Below, one piece after another: positions 46,692 to 54,550 of a stretch of 64,000 nt of DNA (within the stretch, counting starts at the first letter, position 1; every line of letters starts with the position of its first letter). Source of the stretch: Flavobacterium sangjuense (lineage in GTDB: Bacteria > Bacteroidota > Bacteroidia > Flavobacteriales > Flavobacteriaceae); NCBI RefSeq assembly GCF_004797125.1, contig NZ_CP038810.1:2728001-2792000 (forward strand), in the 5' to 3' direction. Made by a program: the position numbers and the translations under genes. The notes under the pieces are model-generated. The model was not told the origin of the DNA and did no database searches. It was given only the letters and a program-made list of their open reading frames with translations.

Positions 46692-46694
46692 AAC

Positions 46695-48095
46695 TTAAAA
46701 ATTAAAATATTCTTTTGCATTATTATAACTGATATCCGCTACCATTTTTCCAATCCATTCCATATCATTTGGTAATTCACCTCTTTGGATTTCGTCTCCC
46801 AAAAGATTGCAAAGAATACGTCTGAAATATTCATGTCTAGGGAACGACAAGAAGCTTCGTGAGTCGGTTAACATTCCAACAAAACAGCTTATTAATCCCA
46901 TATTGGACAAGGCATTTAACTGCTTCGTCATACCGTCTTTTTGGTCTAAAAACCACCAACCCGAACCAAACTGTACTTTTCCTTTTACGCTTCCATCATT
47001 GAAATTTCCAATCATGGTTGCCATAACTTCGTTATCTGCCGGATTCAGATTATAAATAATTGTTTTTGTCAATTTATCTTTGCTATCCAAAGCATTTAAA
47101 AAAGCTGATAATTTTTGTGCCTGCGAGTAATCTCCAATAGAATCCCAACCTGTATCCGGACCTAAAACGCGGTGCATACGGGCATTATTATTTCTCAAAG
47201 CGCCTAAGTGAAATTGTTGCACCCAACCGAATTCATGATAGGTTTCAGACAAAAACAATAAAACCGCACTTTGGAATTTCAAGGCTTCTTCAGAACTCAA
47301 TTCCTTATTTTCTCTCTTTTTTTTGAAGATGGTATTGATTTCGCTTTCGGTAAAGTTTTCAAAATAAATATGCTCCAAACCGTGATCAGAAAGTCTGCTG
47401 CCATTGGCATGGAAATATTCAATTCTGTTTTTTAAAGCCGACTGTAAATCTGAATACGTATTGATTGAAACTCCGGCAACTTCGCCTAAAGTATCAATGT
47501 ATGCGTTGTAGCCATCATTTGAAATCAAGATTGCTTTATCAGGTCGGAAAGCGGTACTTACTTTTACTCCGAAATTACTTGACGCTAATTGCTTGTGATA
47601 AGCCAAGTCATCAATTGGATCTTCGGTAGTACAAACTAATTTGGCATTGACTTTTTTAAGTAAATTTTGTGTACTGAATTCAGCAGAATTTACTTTGGCA
47701 GATGCTTGTTCATAAATGGATTCAGCTGATTTTTCGTTTAATAAATCATAGATGTCAAAATAACGGGCTAACTCTAAATGAGTCCAGTGATACAAAGGAT
47801 TACGCATGGTATACGGAACCGTTTTCCCCCATTGCAAAAACTTATCTTTATCGGTCGCATTCCCGGTAATAAACTGCTCATTTATTCCTAAAGTTCGCAT
47901 TGCACGCCATTTGTAATGGTCGCCATTAATCCAAACCTTTGTGATGTTATCAAAAATCGTATTCTCTGCAATATGCTGAGGCGATAAGTGATTGTGATAA
48001 TCTATAATAGGTTGATTTTTAGAATAATTATGGTATAATTCTTCTGCGTATTTATTTTCTAATAAAAAATTATCGTGTATAAAATGTGTACTCAT
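46695..48095 (-). CDS. uxaC: Uronate isomerase
   Basis: A 466-aa amidohydrolase-fold enzyme converting D-galacturonate to D-tagaturonate (also glucuronate to fructuronate). The metal motif HxH is in IIDYHNHLSP (about 30-39). Other UxaC blocks: WINGDHYKWRAMRTLGI, CTTEDPIDDLAYHK, QFHLGALRNNN, GSGWWFLDQKDGM, and LTDSRSFLSFPRHEYFRRILCN near the end. It has full length and occupies the first step of the galacturonate branch. Confidence 0.95.
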   Translation of the reverse strand: MSTHFIHDNFLLENKYAEELYHNYSKNQPIIDYHNHLSPQHIAENTIFDNITKVWINGDHYKWRAMRTLGINEQFITGNATDKDKFLQWGKTVPYTMRNPLYHWTHLELARYFDIYDLLNEKSAESIYEQASAKVNSAEFSTQNLLKKVNAKLVCTTEDPIDDLAYHKQLASSNFGVKVSTAFRPDKAILISNDGYNAYIDTLGEVAGVSINTYSDLQSALKNRIEYFHANGSRLSDHGLEHIYFENFTESEINTIFKKKRENKELSSEEALKFQSAVLLFLSETYHEFGWVQQFHLGALRNNNARMHRVLGPDTGWDSIGDYSQAQKLSAFLNALDSKDKLTKTIIYNLNPADNEVMATMIGNFNDGSVKGKVQFGSGWWFLDQKDGMTKQLNALSNMGLISCFVGMLTDSRSFLSFPRHEYFRRILCNLLGDEIQRGELPNDMEWIGKMVADISYNNAKEYFNF

Positions 48096-48107
48096 GGTTG
48101 TAAAAAA

Positions 48108-48893
48108 TTATTCTTCGTTTGAAGGTTTACCTATGGTTGCCAAAATGCCACCATCAACATATACAATCTGTCCGTTAACAAAATCACTCGCTTTTGAAGC
48201 TAAAAAAATCGTTGCTCCGGCTAAGTCTTCAGGATTTCCCCAACGTGCTGCCGGTGTTCTGCTAATGATGAATTCGTTGAACGGATGACCATCAACACGG
48301 ATTGGTGCTGTTTGCGATGTGGCAAAATAACCCGGACCGATTCCGTTAACCTGAATATTATGTTTAGCCCATTCAGTCGCTAAGTTTTTGGTCAGCATTT
48401 TCAATCCGCCTTTTGCTGCAGCATAAGCAGAAACCGTATTTCTTCCTAATTCACTCATCATAGAACAGATGTTGATAATCTTTCCTTCTTTTCTTTCGAT
48501 CATTTGTTTTGCTATCAATTGAGACATGATAAAAGGTCCAACTAAATCGACATCTATGACTTGTCTGAAATCGGCAACAGGCATTGATATAGCAGGTTCT
48601 CTTTTTATAATTCCCGCATTATTTACCAGTATATGGATATCTCCGAGTTCTTTAGTAATTAAAGCAACATTTTCAGCAGCAGCTATCTCATTGGTAACAT
48701 CAAACAAATATCCTGAAGCTTTGAATCCTTTACTCGCGTAATAATCCAATGCTTCTTTCATTTTTGAAGGTGTCGTTCCGGTAATTACAAGCTCAGCTCC
48801 GGCACTGGCCAAACCTTCAGCCATAGCCATTCCGAGACCGTGAGTTCCTCCGGTTATTAGCGCTCTTTTACCTTTTAAATTGAATAAATCCAT
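48108..48893 (-). CDS. kduD: 2-dehydro-3-deoxy-D-gluconate 5-dehydrogenase (SDR)
   Basis: A 261-aa short-chain dehydrogenase. Rossmann motif ALITGGTHGLGMAMAEGLAS, VNNAGIIKR, and the catalytic Tyr-Lys in SAYAAAKGGLKML. The tail GNPEDLAGATIFLASKASDF and VNGQIVYVDGG is typical. It reduces 2,5-diketo-3-deoxygluconate to KDG in the unsaturated-uronate branch. It starts 4 bases after kduI, which settles the assignment over a generic gluconate 5-dehydrogenase. Confidence 0.92.
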   Translation of the reverse strand: MDLFNLKGKRALITGGTHGLGMAMAEGLASAGAELVITGTTPSKMKEALDYYASKGFKASGYLFDVTNEIAAAENVALITKELGDIHILVNNAGIIKREPAISMPVADFRQVIDVDLVGPFIMSQLIAKQMIERKEGKIINICSMMSELGRNTVSAYAAAKGGLKMLTKNLATEWAKHNIQVNGIGPGYFATSQTAPIRVDGHPFNEFIISRTPAARWGNPEDLAGATIFLASKASDFVNGQIVYVDGGILATIGKPSNEE

Positions 48894-48897
48894 GCTA

Positions 48898-49737
48898 TTA
48901 TTTTAATTCATTTGGAGCCACAATATCCATATCGCCATAATCTAAATTCTCTCCGGCCATTCCCCAGATAAAGGAATAGTTTGCTGTTCCCGCACCTGAA
49001 TGTATTGACCATTCCGGAGATAAAACTGCCTGATTATTTTGCATAAAAATGTGTCTTGTATTTTGTGGTTCACCCATAAAATGGCAGATGGTTTGCGGAG
49101 CTTCCAAGTCAAAATAGAAATAAGCCTCCATGCGTCTGTTGTGAGTGTGAGACGGCATAGTATTCCAAATATTGCCTTCTAAAAGCTCCGTTAATCCCAT
49201 TTGCAGTTGACAGGTTTCAACAACACTGTTTACTATTAATTTATTTATAATTCTTTTGTTGGCGAACTTCTCTTCGCCCAAGTGAACAATTTCTGCATTT
49301 TCTTTTGTTACTCTTTTGTTTGGAAAATGTTTATGCGCTGGTGCTGAATTGATATAAAACAAAGCAGGATTAGCAGCATCAGTGCTTGAGAACAAAACTT
49401 CTTTTGCGCCTTTACCTACATATAGTGCTTCCTTTTTATCCAATACATACACTTCTCCATCTACACTCACTGTTCCTTTACCACCTACATTGATTACACC
49501 AAGTTCTCTTCTGTCCAGAAAATTTTCTGATTTTAGATAGGGAATTGTTTCCAATGGTAAACTTTTGCCAACAGGCATCGCTCCACCAACTATATATCTG
49601 TCGTACATAGAATAGGTCAGTTGGATTTGATTCTCAACAAACAGTTTATCAATTAAGAACTGTTCTCTTAATTCTTCTGTATTATATTTAGCTGCATCTT
49701 TTGGATTGGATGCATATCTGAATTCAAAATTTGTCAT
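48898..49737 (-). CDS. kduI: 5-dehydro-4-deoxy-D-glucuronate isomerase
   Basis: A 279-aa cupin-fold protein that isomerises 5-keto-4-deoxyuronate to 2,5-diketo-3-deoxygluconate. The zinc site is recognisable in MPSHTHNRRMEAYFYFDLE (about 192-210; His, His, Glu), with the last His in STRHIFM-type context (NTRHIFMQNNQAVLSPEWSI). Typical opening FEFRYASNPKDAAKYNTEELRE. It is second in the operon, 39 bases after exuT. Confidence 0.95.
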   Translation of the reverse strand: MTNFEFRYASNPKDAAKYNTEELREQFLIDKLFVENQIQLTYSMYDRYIVGGAMPVGKSLPLETIPYLKSENFLDRRELGVINVGGKGTVSVDGEVYVLDKKEALYVGKGAKEVLFSSTDAANPALFYINSAPAHKHFPNKRVTKENAEIVHLGEEKFANKRIINKLIVNSVVETCQLQMGLTELLEGNIWNTMPSHTHNRRMEAYFYFDLEAPQTICHFMGEPQNTRHIFMQNNQAVLSPEWSIHSGAGTANYSFIWGMAGENLDYGDMDIVAPNELK

Positions 49738-49776
49738 TTGTAATTATTTATTCTTTTTTATTTTTAAATCTTAAAT

Positions 49777-51222
49777 CTATAAATCAGTTATTGGGCTATA
49801 TTTTGGAACTAAAGTCTTCATTACAGACCAACCGATTAAATAACAAACTGCACAAATAGAAAAGATGATAAAGTATCCTGCTTCAATACCGTGAAAGCCC
49901 ATAAAGTTCATATCAGTATCCTTACTGTAATCAAATAATACTCCTGAGCCTTTGTTAATTAGTGTCGACCCAAGACCACCTGCTAAACCTCCAATTCCAG
50001 TAATTGTAGCGATTGCTTTTTTAGGAAACATATCACCTACTGTTGTGAAGATATTAGCTGACCAGGATTGATGTGCAGCACCTGCAATACCAATTATTAT
50101 TACCGGTATCCAATAGGTATAGTGTCCCAATGGTTGCGCTATTAAAGCCAATAATGGGAAAAATGCAAAAATCAACATGGCTTTCATTCTGCCCTCATAA
50201 GGATTCATTCCTTTTTTCTCAACGAAATAGGTCGGAAGCCAACCTCCTATGATAGAAAGTAATGTAATTGCATATAAAACAAACAATGGTAATGCGGCTT
50301 GTGTAGAATCCATATTGTAAACAGAGCTTAAATAAGCCGGCGTCCAGAATAAGAAGAACCACCACACACCATCTGTCATGAACTTCCCAAAAGCGAAAGC
50401 CCAGGTTTGTTTGTATTTAAAACAAGCTGCGAAAGACACTTTATCAGCAGTTTCAGGAACATATCCTTCAATTTTACTATCTGCTAAAATATCTTGTTGG
50501 ATATAAGCCAATTCTTCTGCGCTCACTTTTGAATGTTTTTCCGGTTTATCATACATAAAAACCCAAAATCCCATCCAAACAAAACCTAAAGCACCAATAA
50601 TAATAAACGACATTTCCCAACCATATGCTTCTGCTATAAACGGAATAGACAATGGCGCTAACAATGCACCAACAGTAGCACCGGCATTAAAGATACTGGT
50701 AGAAAAAGCTCTGTCTTTTTTTGGAAAATATTCTGCTGTTGTTTTAATTGCTGCGGGAAAATTTCCTGCTTCACCAACCGCCAAAATAAAACGGGCAAAG
50801 ATAAACAAGGTCACACTGACAGAAATTACCATTCCTGTATCGTTAACAGTACCTATAATATCTTTAGCTCCTTCAAAGCTCACAAACCAATCCCCTGAAA
50901 TGTAACCAGCCGTTGCGATACCACAAAAAGCGTGTAAGCAAGCTCCTACTGACCAAACTCCAATAGCCCAAAGAAATCCTTTTTTAGTATCTAATACATC
51001 TACAAACCTTCCTGCAAACAATAAAGATATCGCATAGAAAATTGAAAATAAGGCTGTGATATTTCCATAATCGTTATTAGTCCAGTGAAATTCAGGAGAA
51101 ATAAAATCTTTCCAAGTCAATGATAATACCTGTCTGTCCAAGTAATTAATTGTAGTTGCAAAAAATAATAAAGAGCAAATTGCCCATCTATAGTTACCAT
51201 TAACTTTATTTGTTTCTTTCAT
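49777..51222 (-). CDS. exuT: MFS hexuronate transporter
   Basis: A 481-aa inner-membrane protein with about 12 membrane segments and the anion:cation symporter signature FFATTINYLDRQVLSLTWKD at the start (TM1) and FILAVGEAGNFPAAIKTTAEYFPKKDRA after TM4. This is the ExuT-like group that imports galacturonate, glucuronate and related acids by proton symport. It is first in the 11-gene operon, directly under the operator at 51272, so uptake and catabolism are induced together. Confidence 0.9.
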   Translation of the reverse strand: MKETNKVNGNYRWAICSLLFFATTINYLDRQVLSLTWKDFISPEFHWTNNDYGNITALFSIFYAISLLFAGRFVDVLDTKKGFLWAIGVWSVGACLHAFCGIATAGYISGDWFVSFEGAKDIIGTVNDTGMVISVSVTLFIFARFILAVGEAGNFPAAIKTTAEYFPKKDRAFSTSIFNAGATVGALLAPLSIPFIAEAYGWEMSFIIIGALGFVWMGFWVFMYDKPEKHSKVSAEELAYIQQDILADSKIEGYVPETADKVSFAACFKYKQTWAFAFGKFMTDGVWWFFLFWTPAYLSSVYNMDSTQAALPLFVLYAITLLSIIGGWLPTYFVEKKGMNPYEGRMKAMLIFAFFPLLALIAQPLGHYTYWIPVIIIGIAGAAHQSWSANIFTTVGDMFPKKAIATITGIGGLAGGLGSTLINKGSGVLFDYSKDTDMNFMGFHGIEAGYFIIFSICAVCYLIGWSVMKTLVPKYSPITDL

Positions 51223-51271
51223 TAGAATAATGTTTTATTGAAAAGTACTTTTATATTTACAACCGAATTAA

Positions 51272-51317
51272 TGTAATCGATTGCACAAATATAAATTTTA
51301 TTATAATTATAACACAA
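51272..51317 (-). promoter_or_regulatory. Promoter plus LacI-type operator for the exuT-uxaA operon
   Basis: On the minus strand: TTG (51315-51317), 21 bases, TATATTTG (51286-51293), then TGCAATCGATTACA (51272-51285), 49 bases before exuT. The box faces exuT only; the divergent esterase gene starts 123 bases away on the other side. Confidence 0.82.
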
Positions 51318-51408
51318 ATTATTTAATAATAATTTTAAATTTATTAGCAAAAAAAACACATATCTTAAAAAAATAACATCTAAATTACAGATTTACAAAA
51401 ATTTTGAC

Positions 51409-52347
51409 ATGAACAGCAAGCTGATAAACAACTATTTATTACATTTTATAACTGTAGTTTTTACCCTAAGTGTAAATATGAATAGTATGGCGCAAGACAA
51501 AGTTATTCCATTATGGACAACTGCCATTCCGGGTGAAATTAAGAATACTGAATATAAGGAAAACAAAGTTTATAAAGATAGCATTCTTCAAAGTGTCAGC
51601 AACGTTTCCGTACCAACGTTAACTGTTTACCAACCAAAAAACGCAAATGGAACAGCAATACTAATTTTTCCAGGTGGCGGTTATGATCATCTATCGATTT
51701 TGAAAGAAGGTAAGAAAATTGCCAAATGGTTAAATACATTAGAGATAACTGTTTTTGTTTTAAAGTACCGATTGCCAAATGATAAAATCATGAAAGACAA
51801 AAGCATTGGACCTTTGCAGGATGCGCAGGAAGCTATGAGACTTATCAGACGGAATGCAACTTCTTGGAATATTAATCCAAATAAAATTGGAGTAATCGGA
51901 TTTTCCGCAGGAGGACATTTAGCTGCATTACTATCAACACATTATGCTGAGAAAATCTATCCTGAAAATGATACCGTAAGTGCCCGACCAGATTTTTCAT
52001 TGCTGATTTATCCTGTAATTAGTATGAAAAATGAAATCGCACATAAAGGATCCCGTAATTATTTATTAGGGGAGAATCCAACAGAAGATGCTATTCAAAA
52101 ATTTTCAAACGAACTTTCTGTGAATAAAGAGACTCCTTCTACCTTTCTTGTTCATGCTGCCGATGACAAATCGGTTACTGTGGAAAACAGCATCGTTTAT
52201 TTTTTAGCCTTAAAAAAGAATAATGTTCCTGCAGAAATGCATGTTTATGAAAAAGGTGGTCACGGATTTGGTTTGGGTGTTGAAGGCACAAGCGCTCATT
52301 GGACTGAAGATTGCATTCGCTGGCTGAAGAGTTGCCACTATTTGTAA
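51409..52347 (+). CDS. Exported alpha/beta-hydrolase esterase (acetylesterase-like)
   Basis: A 312-aa protein with signal peptide (to about NMNSMAQ). Oxyanion region FPGGGYDHL (87-95), nucleophile S166 in GFSAGGHLA, acid in HAADDKSV (252-253) and H285 in GGHGFGLG complete the triad. The type is common in Bacteroidota polysaccharide loci as acetyl or xylan/pectin esterase. It is transcribed divergently from exuT and shares the intergenic region with its operator. It may deacetylate pectin in the periplasm. Alternatively it belongs to the glucan locus that follows, although about 460 bases separate them. Confidence 0.8.
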   Translation: MNSKLINNYLLHFITVVFTLSVNMNSMAQDKVIPLWTTAIPGEIKNTEYKENKVYKDSILQSVSNVSVPTLTVYQPKNANGTAILIFPGGGYDHLSILKEGKKIAKWLNTLEITVFVLKYRLPNDKIMKDKSIGPLQDAQEAMRLIRRNATSWNINPNKIGVIGFSAGGHLAALLSTHYAEKIYPENDTVSARPDFSLLIYPVISMKNEIAHKGSRNYLLGENPTEDAIQKFSNELSVNKETPSTFLVHAADDKSVTVENSIVYFLALKKNNVPAEMHVYEKGGHGFGLGVEGTSAHWTEDCIRWLKSCHYL

Positions 52348-52806
52348 ACCTTACTTTTTAAATTACCACAGCCATCATACAGAAAAATTAACACAATCTG
52401 TTTGGTGCTGCAATTCTATATTTTGGCTTTTGCACTTTAATACCATGCGCAATTGTTAATCTAAACAAGAGATTCAAAAGAGATAAAAACTATTTTTAAG
52501 AATTGATTTCTAAAAAAACTATAGTTTTTTTACATTCAGTAAAAATTTTATGTTAATAATTTGAAATAACTACAATAAATCCATCCTCAATTGTAGTTAT
52601 CATTTCATTTTGCCACAACATCAACACAACAAATAGTGTTTTTTGCTTTAAATTAAACGACGTTTAAAAAAAAGCACACCAGCCCTAGCCCTTTATTACA
52701 AACGATTGAGAAAGTTTTTGACTTGTATAGTTTTTATATAGTTAAACAAAAAATCATTAGTCTGATTATCAAATACATTTGTAATGAACTTATAAATCAA
52801 ATTATT
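52348..52806. other. Spacer between pectin and glucan loci, with one inverted repeat
   Basis: About 460 AT-rich bases without a credible gene. A perfect 11-base inverted repeat, ATAACTACAAT (52566-52576) and ATTGTAGTTAT (52590-52600), could be a weak terminator or a regulator site. No LacI-type palindrome is present. Confidence 0.5.
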
Positions 52807-54354
52807 ATGAAAAAAATTACTCTTCTCTTTTCTCTGTTCTGCATTGCATTAGCGCAAGCACAAGTTCCCTCTTCAGCAGCACCAACACCACCTGTAAGAA
52901 ATGCAGCTGATGTTATTTCTATTTATGGATCAGCTTACAGCAATATTGCGGGAGTTAATACGAACCCGTTTTGGGGTCAGTCAACGGTTGTAACTGAAAT
53001 ACAAGTTGCTAGTGACAATATGCTTCAATATGCCAATTTCAATTACCAAGGTACAGATTGGGCTGGAAATGCTCAAAATATTTCTACCATGGAATATCTA
53101 CACGTTGACGTATGGACGAACAATCAATCACCAAATGTATTTGCAATTAGTACCGGTCCGGAAATAGCGCATCCTATTAGTAGTGTTGCTGGTTCTTGGC
53201 AGTCTTTAGATTTTCCTTTAGCCGGTTTTACAGGTAATTTAAGCAATGTCATTCAGTTTAAATTTGACGGTGGCACAGGCGGAACAATATATTTAGACAA
53301 TTTATATTTTTGGAAAGCTCCGGTTGCTGCAGGTACAGATGCTACTTTAAGCGATCTGAGAGTTGACGGTACAACTGTTAGTGGTTTTGCTTCTAACATC
53401 ATCTCTTACACCAAAGGAATTCCGTTTGGAACTCCAACAACTCCACAAATTACGCTAGCAACTACAACAGATCCGGGAGCAACAACAGTAATCACTCAAG
53501 CTAGTGGTGTTCCGGGAAGCGCTACCGTAGTTGTTACCTCTCAAAATACGCTTGTAACTAAAACTTATACCGTATCGTTCGTTTATACCGGACCAACTTC
53601 TGCAGCGCCAACACCTCCAAACAGAAATGCAAGTGACGTTATTTCACTTTTCAGTAATGCCTATACCAATACAACTATAGAGACTTGGTCGGCAGTTTGG
53701 GATGATTCAGATGTTACTGATATGCAGGTTGCGGGTGACGATGTAAAGAAAATATCATTCGGTAATTTTATTGGTGTCGAATTTGTAAATAATAGAATTG
53801 ACGCATCAACATTCACTAATTTCCACATGGATTTTTGGACTGATAATGCTGATTTGATTGGAAAAGTATTCAATTCTAAATTCTCACAATGGGGAGGCGG
53901 AGCAGGTGAAGTCTCTGCATTAGAATTAAACATTAATACAGGTACTACACCCGCAATTGTAACTGGTGCTTGGGTTTCAATTGACGTCCCTTTTTCAAGT
54001 TGGAGTAATAATCTAACTAGAAATGATTTAGCACAATTTTTAATTACGTCTAATTTAGGTGTAGTTTATGTTGACAATATCTACATTTATAAAGGAATTC
54101 CACTTGCAACAAATGATTTTGTTAAATCATCTTTAAGAATGTATCCAAATCCTGCTAATGAAGTATTGAATATTTCAAGTGAATCAACTATTGATACTAT
54201 CACAGTTTATAATACTTTGGGGCAAATAGTTTCAAAACAATCTGCATCTGCTAACGAAGCAACTATCAATGTAAGTAGCTTATCTAAAGGAGTTTATATT
54301 CTAACCGCACAAGTTGGAAATGAATTAATAAGAAAACAATTTATAAAAGAGTAA
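52807..54354 (+). CDS. Surface glycan-binding-type protein with duplicated domain and T9SS signal
   Basis: A 515-aa protein. The start at 52807 gives the signal peptide MKKITLLFSLFCIALAQAQ; the longer frame from 52723 only adds AT-rich codons. It has two copies of a domain of about 160 residues opening SSAAPTPPVRNAADVISIYGSA (about 22-180) and TSAAPTPPNRNASDVISLFSNA (about 264-440). Each ends in a strand-like (V/I)YLDNLYF / VYVDNIYIY motif. A cadherin-like beta-sandwich (TDATLSDLRVDGTTV) lies between them, and a T9SS domain in the last 75 residues. The same domain occurs twice in the lipoprotein at 60807. No catalytic residues were seen; I infer glucan binding at the cell surface. Confidence 0.75.
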   Translation: MKKITLLFSLFCIALAQAQVPSSAAPTPPVRNAADVISIYGSAYSNIAGVNTNPFWGQSTVVTEIQVASDNMLQYANFNYQGTDWAGNAQNISTMEYLHVDVWTNNQSPNVFAISTGPEIAHPISSVAGSWQSLDFPLAGFTGNLSNVIQFKFDGGTGGTIYLDNLYFWKAPVAAGTDATLSDLRVDGTTVSGFASNIISYTKGIPFGTPTTPQITLATTTDPGATTVITQASGVPGSATVVVTSQNTLVTKTYTVSFVYTGPTSAAPTPPNRNASDVISLFSNAYTNTTIETWSAVWDDSDVTDMQVAGDDVKKISFGNFIGVEFVNNRIDASTFTNFHMDFWTDNADLIGKVFNSKFSQWGGGAGEVSALELNINTGTTPAIVTGAWVSIDVPFSSWSNNLTRNDLAQFLITSNLGVVYVDNIYIYKGIPLATNDFVKSSLRMYPNPANEVLNISSESTIDTITVYNTLGQIVSKQSASANEATINVSSLSKGVYILTAQVGNELIRKQFIKE

Positions 54355-54374
54355 GTTTTTTAGTTTATTAGCCT

Positions 54375-54409
54375 GAAGAGCACGGAAGCAATTTCGTGCT
54401 CTTCTTTAT
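54375..54409 (+). terminator. Intrinsic terminator
   Basis: GAAGAGCACG (54375-54384), 10-base loop, CGTGCTCTTC (54395-54404), then a T-rich tail. It separates the surface protein from the regulator gene. Confidence 0.8.
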
Positions 54410-54550
54410 TTATACATATAGTATTTTTTAAGTAAATAGTCATGGATAAACGATTGTTAAATTTAACATTTTTTAAAGGTTAGTGTTATCATATCGATAA
54501 ATAATCTATATCTTTAATTTACATAATTATAAAAATACGCTACTCTAAAA

